The translations under genes were made by a program, and so were the position numbers. A DNA stretch of 64,000 nucleotides, taken from UKL13-3 sp040387195 (GTDB lineage: Bacteria > Bacteroidota > Bacteroidia > UKL13-3). Below the pieces are notes generated by a model. The model searched no databases, was not told the origin of the DNA, and saw only the letters and a list, made by a program, of their open reading frames with translations. Every line of letters begins with the position of its first letter. Positions within the stretch are counted from its first letter, which is position 1. The stretch covers positions 1 to 64,000 of the forward strand of contig JAZKEF010000006.1 in NCBI GenBank assembly GCA_040387195.1. Reading direction: 5' to 3'. Positions 16,554-24,659 of this stretch are shown here, in pieces.

Positions 16554-16675
16554 CGGTTAGTTAATGGATAATTGCGTTAATCATTATTAGGTTAAAAGTT
16601 GCATGTTACCTTGCTTACAGCTTACCTAATTTGCTATTTTTTGCGTATGTTGCACCTCCTCATTTATGTTATTTT

Positions 16676-17680
16676 TTGAATAAACAGGAATTCATATCAC
16701 TCGTTGAACAACCCGAACAGTTGGGCAAATCGCATATCACCGCGCTCAGGCAGGTTGCTTCCGACTTCCCCTATTTTCAGGCTGCTCAGGTATTGTTAAC
16801 CAAGGCCTTGTACAATGACCATCATTATGAATTTGAAAAACAATTAAAGCATACCTCCCTGTTGGTGCCTGATAGAACCGTTCTGTTCCGGTACATCCAC
16901 AATTTAAGCGACCAACAACAGCGTACAGAAATTGTGATTCCGGAAATTGTTGAGGCTGCCAAAGAGGAAACCCAGGTTTCGATCTTGCCAAATTCTCCAA
17001 TTGAAATACCTGTTGATTCTGCCATTGAAGAGCCTGATGAAGAGGTTTCAGCAGTCCCGGCAGAGATTGTTTTGGAAAGTACTCAAGAAGAACCACAAGG
17101 CAAAGACGAACCTGTTGTTACGGTAACAACAACACATGAACCCATCATTACCGATAGCGTTAAGGTAGAACCTGAAATAGAAAAAGAAGCCGTTCAGGAA
17201 ATACGATCATCCGAAAGCCACTCGTTTACCGAATGGCTGCAACTCCAGCAGGACAAAAAACTTGAAGTTGCGGAAGCGCCCGCTGCCAAATTACTATCTG
17301 AGCCCGTAGAAGAGGTCTCCACCCAACCCATTGTGCCCCCAACCGAAGTAACTGATAGAACCCTGATGGAAGCCGAAATTGCAGAACAGGTGAAACGCAG
17401 CAATGTCAATGATTTTGAGTCGATTCTGGACAAATTTATTCGAGAAAATCCACGGATCAGCAGAGGCAAAGCCGAATTTTACAATCCGGTAAACATGGCC
17501 AAACAAAGCGTGGAGGAAAATGATGAGATCGTAACTGAAACATTAGCAAATGTTTACTACAAACAAGGCCATTATAAAAAGGCAATCAGGGCATATGAAA
17601 AATTATGCTTGATATATCCTCATAAAATGACTTATTTCGCATCCCTTATACAAAAAATTAAAACCGAAACTAAAGAATAA
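16676..17680 (+). CDS. TPR-containing conserved protein upstream of secG
   Basis: The frame has no early in-frame ATG. The best start is the TTG at 16676 (NKQEFISLVEQPEQL), giving 334 residues; an upstream TTG at 16631 would add an unlikely hydrophobic stretch. An N-terminal helical part (about 1-85) is followed by a long acidic Glu/Pro/Val-rich linker (about 90-240) and a C-terminal TPR-like helix pair ('ETLANVYYKQGHYKKAIRAYEKLCLIYP'). It lies between lptE and secG, 3 bp before the latter, as seen in other Bacteroidota. The role is unknown; a scaffold in envelope biogenesis is a guess. Confidence 0.75.
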   Translation: MNKQEFISLVEQPEQLGKSHITALRQVASDFPYFQAAQVLLTKALYNDHHYEFEKQLKHTSLLVPDRTVLFRYIHNLSDQQQRTEIVIPEIVEAAKEETQVSILPNSPIEIPVDSAIEEPDEEVSAVPAEIVLESTQEEPQGKDEPVVTVTTTHEPIITDSVKVEPEIEKEAVQEIRSSESHSFTEWLQLQQDKKLEVAEAPAAKLLSEPVEEVSTQPIVPPTEVTDRTLMEAEIAEQVKRSNVNDFESILDKFIRENPRISRGKAEFYNPVNMAKQSVEENDEIVTETLANVYYKQGHYKKAIRAYEKLCLIYPHKMTYFASLIQKIKTETKE

Positions 17681-17683
17681 CAT

Positions 17684-18085
17684 ATGTTTTTACTTATCAG
17701 CATCCTTATTATAGTAGCCTGCGTTTTGTTAACGTTGGTAGTATTGATTCAAAATCCAAAAGGTGGAGGAATTGCCTCTAACTTTACGGCTCCTAACCAA
17801 ATTATGGGTGCGCGCAGATCTACAGATGTAGTTGAAAAAACCACTTGGATTCTGGCTATCATTTTGATTTCATTCTCCCTGATGTCTAACTTTTTCCGTC
17901 CATACGGTGAAGCACAAACAACAGGTACTGATTCAAGAATGAAAGAGCAAATTGACGGTGCAGCAATGCCTGCAGCTCCGCAACAACAAGCTCCGGCTCC
18001 ACAGCCTGCCGACCCTAACGCAGCTCCTGCTGACCAAGGTGCACAACCTGCAACAACAGAGCCTGCTGCAACAACAACTAATTAA
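17684..18085 (+). CDS. secG: Preprotein translocase subunit SecG
   Basis: A 133-residue inner-membrane protein with two TM helices (about 2-20 and 55-72) and the family signature between them: VVLIQNPKGGGIASNF, MGARRSTDVVEKTTW. SecG assists SecYE channel opening during export. The C-terminal about 50 residues form a Pro/Ala/Gln-rich low-complexity tail (AAPQQQAPAPQP...), longer than in proteobacterial SecG but common in Bacteroidota. It is the last gene of the run, ahead of a strong terminator. Confidence 0.93.
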   Translation: MFLLISILIIVACVLLTLVVLIQNPKGGGIASNFTAPNQIMGARRSTDVVEKTTWILAIILISFSLMSNFFRPYGEAQTTGTDSRMKEQIDGAAMPAAPQQQAPAPQPADPNAAPADQGAQPATTEPAATTTN

Positions 18086-18103
18086 TCAGATATTCTATAA
18101 TAC

Positions 18104-18141
18104 AAAAAGCCTTTCATTGATACTCAATGAAGGGCTTTTTT
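18104..18141 (+). terminator. Rho-independent terminator after secG
   Basis: A near-perfect stem AAAAGCCTTTCATTGA / TCAATGAAGGGCTTTT with a 3-nt loop is followed by Ts. The symmetrical A- and T-runs could also serve the convergent gene. Confidence 0.85.
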
Positions 18142-18202
18142 ATGCCTCCTGATGTCTGTTTTCACATACTATGCCATCCTGCGCGATAAATCGCGTGACT
18201 AT

Positions 18203-18916
18203 CTACACCCCCTCAATATACTTCATGAGCATCCGTTTAGCCAATGGAATGATGGTTTCTTCTAATGGAAATTCATATGTGCTCTCCACTGCAAACGTTG
18301 CGGGATTGGGTAACTTCCTGCGACTACGTATCATGTCTATTTTGATATTCTCCGAAGTGTTCACAAAACTTCTTTTGTATGAAGTGAGGTATTGAGTCTG
18401 CACCGAACGAAAATGCTCTTCATCGTGCTGAAAAAACTTCACGCTGAATTCGTACACTTTAATTTCGGGTAAGTCGCCATCGCGTACCAGCATATAACCT
18501 TCATTGCGGTAAATGGGCAAAATACCCACAGGTGAGAGATCGATCTCCTTTTCAATAAAATCATATATCTCCTTGCCTTCATCCAGGTGTTTTTTCAATT
18601 CGGGAATGGAGTAAGAAACAATCTCTTCCAAATGATTCATCAGATCATCATTGCTCATTACTTTGGTAAAAGCCATGCGCAGGTTTTTCATGTCAATCTC
18701 CGTTAAGCGCTCCGGAAAACTATTGTAAATGGCCTGTTTCTGTTCGATGAAGCCCGTGAGGTTTCGGTAATGAAACACCAGATCGCTTAAGGCCGGATAC
18801 AAGCGGGTTTCGGTAAACTGAGCCTGTACATCCTGTAAGTAAGCCAGCAGCACATATTTTTTGTACTCAAAATCGGGAAGGTCCTCAAAAAACCAATTGG
18901 GGCGTAACGATTTCAT
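18203..18916 (-). CDS. Conserved Bacteroidota protein of unknown function
   Basis: A 237-residue protein from the ATG at 18916 (MKSLRPNWFFEDLPDFEYKKY); an in-frame TTG at 18943 is less likely. It is mostly helical and charged, with no signal peptide or TM segment. The motifs 'YKKYVLLAYLQDV', 'LSDLVFHYRNL' and 'GILPIYRNEGYMLV' recur, as I recall, in a family of cytosolic Bacteroidota proteins without assigned function. It is convergent with secG and faces the barrel/sigma pair in the same direction about 100 bp downstream of them. Confidence 0.75.
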   Translation of the reverse strand: MKSLRPNWFFEDLPDFEYKKYVLLAYLQDVQAQFTETRLYPALSDLVFHYRNLTGFIEQKQAIYNSFPERLTEIDMKNLRMAFTKVMSNDDLMNHLEEIVSYSIPELKKHLDEGKEIYDFIEKEIDLSPVGILPIYRNEGYMLVRDGDLPEIKVYEFSVKFFQHDEEHFRSVQTQYLTSYKRSFVNTSENIKIDMIRSRRKLPNPATFAVESTYEFPLEETIIPLAKRMLMKYIEGV

Positions 18917-19016
18917 ATCCGATACAATTAAAGGGTAAACCAATAAATAGCTAACGTGAATATAAAAAAGGAATTGCGTGAATCATCCACACCCATTTTC
19001 AGGAGTGTGTCAATTT

Positions 19017-20627
19017 TTAGAATCGCTTGCGTAAACAAAGATTCACCCCTACAAAATAGGGATGCTGTTGTACCCAACGTTCGTTGCCAATCATGGAAGT
19101 GGCACTGTATTTAAAGGTTGGAACAAACCCAACCGAAACATTTTGTCCGAACTTGTAGGAGATCTGCGGCATTACACTCACAAACACCGAGTTTTTGATC
19201 TGAGGGAATGCGCTTTTATCTTTCAGGGCAAATACACCCTTATTATCCTGTCCTACCATTCCTGCATCTACCGTACTCACAAATGCATACCCGACCCCGG
19301 CCTGCAGGTCAATATCCCATCTCTGGCCGCGGTGCACGTTGTAGTTTATGAATAACGGAATTTCGGTCCATGAGTATTTAATACGGTTACTGTAACCATT
19401 GCCGGTAATAACCGAATCAGTAGACTCATACACCGCACCAAATGTTTCGTTAGGATTCACAGGAACTGTTGGCTGCAAGGTATCATAATGAAATTGCTGG
19501 TTGAAGTTCACCATCATCAATCCTGTTGACAACATCCATTTATTGGAAATGCGGTAATCAATTAAAAAACCTCCCGACCAGTCAAGATCCGGACGTTCCA
19601 GCTGTTTACGCAATGCAATGTTCTGATCGAAGTTAAACTGCGGATCCGATGGTTTGGCATAATTCATATAACTCATATGCGCACCGGCAAGGATACTGAT
19701 TGAAAACCTGGTAAGCTCCTCTGCTTTAGGTCCGGCCAAGGTTGGTATCGCTTTGGCAGTAACACTATCCGGTTGCATTCCGTTAGCCGATACTTCGCGG
19801 GCATCTGATTGTGTAACTGCCACAGGCGGTGCATCGGTTGAAACAACGCGGGCATCTATTGTTGTTGCCGGTGTTGACGGTTCTTGTTTGGTTACCACTG
19901 CAATTTCGTCTGTTGCTGATGGTTTTGCGGTAACATCGCTGTTGTCATCCATTGCTAGATGTTGTTGCACAGGAGCAACCGGAACCTGTATAACCCTATT
20001 TTCAGCTACAAGTTCCGGCTCCCTTGTTTGGGGTGCTGTTGTTGCAGGGCGACTCTTCGGCTGTGGCTGGGCAGCTTTGGTGAATGTTGGTGTAGGGTTT
20101 ATGTGTGTGTCTTCCGGCCCATTGTATTCAATAGCCGCGGCAGGTGCTGTTTCCGAAACAACTGCATCAGACTGTTGAGTGGCCGGAAGTGATTGAGTGG
20201 TGTTTGAAGTAACTTCAGGAAGGTCCTTTTCTGTTGCTATTGTAATGTTCTTTTCATGGTCCGGGGTTTCTTGTGCACGTTTAGGGCTTTCAGTTGTTGC
20301 CATCAGCGTCTCACCCTGTTTGTTCCATTCATATCCAACCCATACTCCCACAGCAAACAATAAGCTTAATGCACCCCAACCATAATATTTAAACAGTGAA
20401 TTCCCAATTCTTTCTTCCGGCAACTCGGCCGCAATTTTATCCCAGGTATCGGAATAAGGTACCTGCTCAAAATTTTCGAGACTGCTTTGCATATCCGTTT
20501 CGAACCCATCCTTGGTGATGTCAGAGTCAATACGATCCCACAGCGATGCGGAGGGTTTAAACTCCATATCGCCCAATTGCTCTTTCAGCTGATCTTCAAA
20601 TTTTTTATGTTTCCCGAATAGGTTCAT
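19017..20627 (-). CDS. Putative anti-sigma/outer-membrane beta-barrel fusion spanning the envelope
   Basis: A 536-residue protein. Residues 1-80 are hydrophilic and hold two copies of a motif (about 10-33 and 46-69: 'L...L...E..P....WD.I...L'). Residues about 82-100 form one hydrophobic helix (YYGWGALSLLFAVGVWVGYEW). Residues about 105-300 are a long Pro/Thr/Ala/Val linker, and about 305-536 form a porin-like outer-membrane beta-barrel domain with alternating strands and a C-terminal Phe (VNLCLRKRF). The start overlaps the end of the ECF sigma gene by 23 bp. The parts suggest a cytosolic sigma-binding head, an inner-membrane anchor, a periplasmic linker and an outer-membrane barrel on one chain. 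Anti-sigma function is inferred from linkage. Confidence 0.75.
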   Translation of the reverse strand: MNLFGKHKKFEDQLKEQLGDMEFKPSASLWDRIDSDITKDGFETDMQSSLENFEQVPYSDTWDKIAAELPEERIGNSLFKYYGWGALSLLFAVGVWVGYEWNKQGETLMATTESPKRAQETPDHEKNITIATEKDLPEVTSNTTQSLPATQQSDAVVSETAPAAAIEYNGPEDTHINPTPTFTKAAQPQPKSRPATTAPQTREPELVAENRVIQVPVAPVQQHLAMDDNSDVTAKPSATDEIAVVTKQEPSTPATTIDARVVSTDAPPVAVTQSDAREVSANGMQPDSVTAKAIPTLAGPKAEELTRFSISILAGAHMSYMNYAKPSDPQFNFDQNIALRKQLERPDLDWSGGFLIDYRISNKWMLSTGLMMVNFNQQFHYDTLQPTVPVNPNETFGAVYESTDSVITGNGYSNRIKYSWTEIPLFINYNVHRGQRWDIDLQAGVGYAFVSTVDAGMVGQDNKGVFALKDKSAFPQIKNSVFVSVMPQISYKFGQNVSVGFVPTFKYSATSMIGNERWVQQHPYFVGVNLCLRKRF

Positions 20628-21165
20628 TTAATATCTGGTAATGTTTGGCCAATGCCAATTGCATATACTGTTTTGCTCTCGAATACTGCGACTTGGAAGT
20701 CCCTTCGGCTATTCCCAGCAAATCGGAAATCTCCTTGTGGGTATAACCCTCCACAGCGTATAAGTTAAATACCATCCTGTATCCTTCAGGCATTTGTTGT
20801 ACCAGGGCCACAATCTCCTTTGCGGCAATCCGACTCACGATATCATCTTCAAAAGGTGCATCGTATCCGTCCTGGTCCAAATCCTCCTGAAACTTGCGGC
20901 TGCGGTGTTTAAACCAATTGATTGCCGTAAAAATCATGATTCTGCGGACCCAGCCTTCAAAACTTCCCTCATTCTTAAATTTGGCAATATTCTGAAAAAC
21001 CTTGATGAAACCCTCTTGCAACATATCCTCGGCCTCAGCCCTATCTCTGGCATAACGCATACATACCCCCAGCATTTTTGATGCAAAATGCTCGTATAAA
21101 CACTTTTGTGACAAGCGTTTACCGTCAATACAGTCGCGGATGATATCTTTTTCTACGTAAACCAT
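20605..21165 (-). CDS. ECF-type RNA polymerase sigma factor
   Basis: A 186-residue sigma-70-family protein. Region 2 is seen in 'LYEHFASKMLGVCMRYARDRAEAEDMLQEGFIKVFQNI' and 'GSFEGWVRRIMIFTAINW'; region 4 in 'MPEGYRMVFNLYAVEGYTHKEISDLLGIAEGTSKSQYSRAK'. The 'EGTSKSQ.SRA' signature is typical of the large Bacteroidota ECF group whose members include the T9SS regulator SigP; membership is not proof of function. Its last codons overlap the start of the membrane/barrel protein, which is the natural candidate for its regulator. Confidence 0.92.
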   Translation of the reverse strand: MVYVEKDIIRDCIDGKRLSQKCLYEHFASKMLGVCMRYARDRAEAEDMLQEGFIKVFQNIAKFKNEGSFEGWVRRIMIFTAINWFKHRSRKFQEDLDQDGYDAPFEDDIVSRIAAKEIVALVQQMPEGYRMVFNLYAVEGYTHKEISDLLGIAEGTSKSQYSRAKQYMQLALAKHYQILNEPIRET

Positions 21166-21294
21166 GTGTTACATGAGCTTGCTTACAAGTCAGTCTCCTA
21201 TAAAGAAAGGTTGTATGGCAGGGCTTTTTTCAATGAGGTCATTTATGACAGCCTTCTTACGAATTTAATGAGGAAAAATGAAAAACTGTCACAC

Positions 21295-21326
21295 TTTTGC
21301 GGTTGGCATCAATTGTGATAATTGGG
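21295..21326 (+). promoter_or_regulatory. Candidate groESL promoter
   Basis: TTTTG at 21295-21299 and TAATTGGG at 21319-21326 lie 19 nt apart, about 37 nt before groS. The -7 match is partial (6 of 8). I found no CIRCE inverted repeat (TTAGCACTC-N9-GAGTGCTAA) in the 200 bp upstream. Confidence 0.3.
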
Positions 21327-21363
21327 CTGGTATCAATTTTAACATTTACAAATCAATATATTT

Positions 21364-21639
21364 ATGTCAGTTAGCTTAAAACCATTAGCAGACCGCGTTC
21401 TGGTAGAACCCGCTGCAGCAGAAGAAAAAACAGCTTCAGGATTGTACATTCCTGATACAGCTAAAGAAAAACCACAAAGGGGTAAAGTAGTAGCCGCTGG
21501 TGAAGGTAAAAAAGATGAGCCGATGACCGTAAAAGCTGGCGATACCGTTTTATACGGTAAATATGCAGGTACCGAAATTACCGTTGATGGTAAGGATTAC
21601 TTGATTATGCGCGAGTCTGATATTTTCGCAATCGTTTAA
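21364..21639 (+). CDS. groS: Co-chaperonin GroES
   Basis: A 91-residue Hsp10, full length. It has the N-terminal 'LKPLADRVLVEPAAAEEKTASGLYIPD', the mobile-loop region 'EKPQRGKVVAAGEGK' and the C-terminal 'TVDGKDYLIMRESDIFAIV'. Seven copies cap the GroEL ring to close the folding chamber in the cytosol. groL follows after a 93-bp spacer that holds a stem-loop made of 7-bp units. Confidence 0.97.
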   Translation: MSVSLKPLADRVLVEPAAAEEKTASGLYIPDTAKEKPQRGKVVAAGEGKKDEPMTVKAGDTVLYGKYAGTEITVDGKDYLIMRESDIFAIV

Positions 21640-21642
21640 GGA

Positions 21643-21685
21643 GCTATTGGCTTTTAGCTGTTGGCATTCCCGCCAAAAGCCAAGA
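21643..21685. repeat. GCnnnnn heptad repeat forming a stem-loop between groS and groL
   Basis: Units GCTATTG, GCTTTTA, GCTGTTG, GCATTCC, (one extra C), GCCAAAA, GCCAAGA run from just after the groS stop. The array folds into TTGGCTTTT (21647-21655) / AAAAGCCAA (21675-21683), a perfect 9-bp stem. It could act as an mRNA processing or attenuation element between groS and groL. Confidence 0.75.
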
Positions 21686-21706
21686 GTTAATTGCAATTCA
21701 CACATT

Positions 21707-21721
21707 TAACATAATTAACAA
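21707..21721 (+). repeat. 15-nt leader motif before groL, shared with ftsQ
   Basis: TAACATAATTAACAA occurs here 11 nt before the groL ATG and again at 50227-50241, 3 nt before the ftsQ ATG. It may be an A-rich ribosome-loading leader. Confidence 0.6.
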
Positions 21722-21732
21722 TAAACAAAGAC

Positions 21733-23370
21733 ATGGCAAAAAGAATTCAATATGGCGTAGATGCCCGTGAAGGTTTAAAACGCGGAGTAGATGCATTGGC
21801 AAATGCAGTGAAAGTAACTTTAGGACCAAAAGGTCGTAACGTAGTTATCGACAAAAAATTCGGTTCACCAACCGTTACTAAAGATGGCGTTTCGGTAGCA
21901 AAAGAAATTGAACTGAAAGACCCGATTGAAAACATGGGTGCTCAAATGGTGAAGGAAGTTGCTTCTAAAACTGCCGATCAGGCGGGTGACGGAACAACTA
22001 CGGCTACGGTATTGGCACAGGCGATTGTTACTGCAGGTTTGAAAAACGTAGCAGCAGGTGCAAACCCAATGGATTTGAAACGTGGTATCGACAAAGCTGT
22101 ATTATCAGTAGTTGAAAACCTGAAATCGCAATCACAAAAAGTGGGTGACGATAACAAAAAAATTGAGCAGGTAGCTACCATCTCGGCAAACAACGATCAC
22201 GTAATTGGTAAGTTGATTGCTGATGCAATGGCTAAAGTAGGTAAAGAAGGTGTTATTACTGTTGAAGAAGCAAAAGGTACAGAAACGGAAGTTAAAACTG
22301 TTGAGGGTATGCAATTCGACCGTGGATACTTGTCGCCATACTTTGTAACCAATGCTGATAAAATGGAAGCTGAGTTAGATCAACCATACATTTTGATTTA
22401 CGATAAAAAAGTGAGCAACATGAAAGAATTGCTTCCTATTTTGGAGCAAGTGGTTCAAACCGGAAAACCATTGTTGATTATTGCTGAGGATGTAGAAGGT
22501 GAAGCCCTTGCTACATTGGTAGTAAATAAAATCCGTGGTGCTCTGAAAATTGCTGCTGTTAAAGCTCCGGGCTTTGGCGATAGAAGAAAAGCAATGCTGG
22601 AAGATATCGCCATCCTTACAGGTGGAACCGTAATTAGTGAAGAGCGTGGTTTCAAATTGGAGAATGCTGACTTGACTTACTTAGGAAAAGCAGAAAAAAT
22701 TACGATTGATAAAGACAATACAACCATTATTAATGGTGCAGGAAAATCGGAAGATATCAAAGCGCGTGTTGCTCAAATCAAATCGCAAATGGAAAACACA
22801 ACTTCCGATTACGATAAAGAAAAATTGCAGGAACGTTTGGCTAAATTAGCCGGTGGTGTTGCGGTTCTTTATATCGGAGCTGCTTCCGAAGTGGAGATGA
22901 AAGAGAAAAAAGACCGTGTTGACGATGCGTTGCATGCCACACGTGCTGCTGTAGAAGAAGGTATTGTTGCAGGTGGAGGCGTTGCTTACATCCGTGCCAT
23001 CGAATCGTTGGAAAACCTGAAAGGAATCAACGAAGATGAGAATACCGGAATTCAGATTATTCGCAGAGCCGTTGAAGAGCCTTTACGTCAGATCGTAGCC
23101 AATGCAGGCGGAGAAGGTTCCGTAGTGGTAAACAAGGTACGCGAAGGAAAAGCTGACTTTGGATACAATGCTCGTACCGAAGTATACGAAAACCTTATTG
23201 GTGCCGGAGTTATTGATCCTACTAAAGTAAGCCGTGTTGCATTGCAAAATGCTGCTTCGGTTGCAGGTATGATGTTAACTACAGAGTGTATTCTGGCCGA
23301 AGAAAAAGAACCTGCTGCCCCTGGAGGTATGCCGGGTGGTATGCCAGGCGGAATGGACGGAATGTACTAG
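21733..23370 (+). CDS. groL: Chaperonin GroEL
   Basis: A 545-residue Hsp60 of standard length. It has the nucleotide-binding blocks 'VTLGPKGRNVVIDK', 'TKDGVSVAKEIELKD' and 'DGTTTATVLAQ', the apical-domain region, and the Gly-Met-rich C-terminal tail (GGMPGGMPGGMDGMY). It forms the double-ring folding chamber with GroES. The ATG follows an A/C-rich leader sharing a 15-nt stretch with the ftsQ leader. A terminator lies about 55 bp downstream. Confidence 0.98.
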   Translation: MAKRIQYGVDAREGLKRGVDALANAVKVTLGPKGRNVVIDKKFGSPTVTKDGVSVAKEIELKDPIENMGAQMVKEVASKTADQAGDGTTTATVLAQAIVTAGLKNVAAGANPMDLKRGIDKAVLSVVENLKSQSQKVGDDNKKIEQVATISANNDHVIGKLIADAMAKVGKEGVITVEEAKGTETEVKTVEGMQFDRGYLSPYFVTNADKMEAELDQPYILIYDKKVSNMKELLPILEQVVQTGKPLLIIAEDVEGEALATLVVNKIRGALKIAAVKAPGFGDRRKAMLEDIAILTGGTVISEERGFKLENADLTYLGKAEKITIDKDNTTIINGAGKSEDIKARVAQIKSQMENTTSDYDKEKLQERLAKLAGGVAVLYIGAASEVEMKEKKDRVDDALHATRAAVEEGIVAGGGVAYIRAIESLENLKGINEDENTGIQIIRRAVEEPLRQIVANAGGEGSVVVNKVREGKADFGYNARTEVYENLIGAGVIDPTKVSRVALQNAASVAGMMLTTECILAEEKEPAAPGGMPGGMPGGMDGMY

Positions 23371-23381
23371 GAGGAAATTTC

Positions 23382-23409
23382 GAATATTGAATCTCGAATC
23401 TCGAAAGAA
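23382..23409. repeat. Heptad repeat GAATnnn after groL
   Basis: Consecutive 7-bp units GAATATT, GAATCTC, GAATCTC, GAAAGAA lie between the groL stop and its terminator. Confidence 0.7.
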
Positions 23410-23425
23410 AGAAAACTAAAATAAG

Positions 23426-23465
23426 AAAACCCGGACTGCTGAAAAGTGGTTCGGGTTTTTGTTTG
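23426..23465 (+). terminator. Rho-independent terminator of groESL
   Basis: Stem AAAACCCGGAC / GTTCGGGTTTT (one G-T pair) with a 9-nt loop, continuing into a T-rich tail, about 55 bp after the groL stop. Confidence 0.85.
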
Positions 23466-23573
23466 TCCTTTTACGAAACCTGGATTTTAACCAGTAAGAA
23501 TTTGTTTACCGGGAAATAATTTTGCATCTTGTACATTCCATTGTTCATCATATAATAAATAATTATTCCTCAT

Positions 23574-24530
23574 ATGAAATATTTCACCTTAGGTTTATTA
23601 GGCTTATATGCATTAGCCGCAAATGCCCAACAAGAAGTACAGGTAAGATACCCTTACCCCGAATGGGAGGTTTATCATAACAAACCGAAAGGGGAAAAAC
23701 ATCAGGTACATATTTATACTGTAGAGGGAAAAGATAAGAGACTGGAAACATCCATTACTTATGGAGAAAAAGGACTTACGGAAAAAGACGAGTCTTTTAA
23801 ACGCAATGGATCGCTTAAAAGTATTACTCTCCGGGAATTCAATGATTCCAACAGACTGACCAAATACCAGGTCATCAAAAGAAATAAGAACTATAGATAC
23901 CAAACCTATTCCTACAGGAATCTCACACAAATTTTTGAGTCATTCTATTATTACAAGGACACGCTTGCCCCGCTCTCTACTATTATGTATGAGTATTATC
24001 CGAATACTGATAAATATAAATCCTACACTTCGTATGACAAACACAAAACGCCCGCTTACCGGTATGAATACGATTATTATGAAAATGGAAGCCGGAAAGA
24101 AACCCGTTTTTTCTCAAAAGGAAAGCTCAAACACACCTGGGTATATGCCTGCGATGTGAAAGGTGAACTAAGTGACAACAAAACAGTAAAGATTTGCAAA
24201 AACAGAATATATGCTGCCGACAGCAGTTTTACCGAGATCTACGAGAGCAGCTATAAGGGTAAGGCTTCCCGGAATATCATCAAATCAACTGCAGATGGAA
24301 AAGTTTTGGAAAACTGTGCTTTTGATGCCAAAGGCAGACAGACATTTAAATCGGTATACCAATACAACGATGCAGGGAAACTGGTTAAACACATAACTTA
24401 TAAAAAGGACAGCAACCAACCACAAGTCATTGAAATTTACGAGTATAATTCGGATGCAGGCCTTATTGCAAGTGTGCGTTTGAATAGCAATGGAGATATC
24501 AAATCACGGAAAGAGTTTTCATATAATTGA
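23574..24530 (+). CDS. Secreted protein with YD/RHS-like short repeats, unknown function
   Basis: A 318-residue protein with a signal peptide (cleavage after NAQ, about residue 19). The body is very rich in Tyr and Lys and consists of about a dozen short strand-turn repeats of the kind 'Y.YY.NG..K....F.KGK', 'YQYNDAGKLVKHITY', 'YEYNSDAGLIASVRLNSNGDI'. These resemble RHS/YD or MORN-like beta-hairpin repeats. There is no T9SS sorting domain, so it may stay in the periplasm or on the inner face of the outer membrane. Flanked by terminators on both sides, it forms its own unit. Function unknown. Confidence 0.7.
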   Translation: MKYFTLGLLGLYALAANAQQEVQVRYPYPEWEVYHNKPKGEKHQVHIYTVEGKDKRLETSITYGEKGLTEKDESFKRNGSLKSITLREFNDSNRLTKYQVIKRNKNYRYQTYSYRNLTQIFESFYYYKDTLAPLSTIMYEYYPNTDKYKSYTSYDKHKTPAYRYEYDYYENGSRKETRFFSKGKLKHTWVYACDVKGELSDNKTVKICKNRIYAADSSFTEIYESSYKGKASRNIIKSTADGKVLENCAFDAKGRQTFKSVYQYNDAGKLVKHITYKKDSNQPQVIEIYEYNSDAGLIASVRLNSNGDIKSRKEFSYN

Positions 24531-24535
24531 AAAGA

Positions 24536-24572
24536 AGTAGGCAATAAAGAAAGTAGGCAGTAGGCAAACACA
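24536..24572. repeat. Heptad repeat AGTAGGC
   Basis: AGTAGGC AATAAAG AA AGTAGGC AGTAGGC AAACACA: 7-bp units with one 2-nt slip, lying directly after the stop of the YD-like protein. Confidence 0.6.
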
Positions 24573-24610
24573 GTTGTTACTTCGCTCAGCCATAAACAAC
24601 TTTTTAGCAT

Positions 24611-24648
24611 AAAAAAAACGAGGATTTTCATCCTCGTTTTTTTTTATA
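24611..24648. terminator. Bidirectional rho-independent terminator
   Basis: The perfect stem AAAACGAGGA / TCCTCGTTTT has A- and T-runs on both sides, between convergent genes (YD-like protein and desaturase). It can terminate both transcripts. Confidence 0.9.
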
Positions 24649-24659
24649 AGTTGTTTGTA

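Noticed and set aside
21170..21363. CIRCE-type heat-shock operator before groS
   Set aside because: No TTAGCACTC / GAGTGCTAA inverted repeat is present; regulation of groESL must use another signal.
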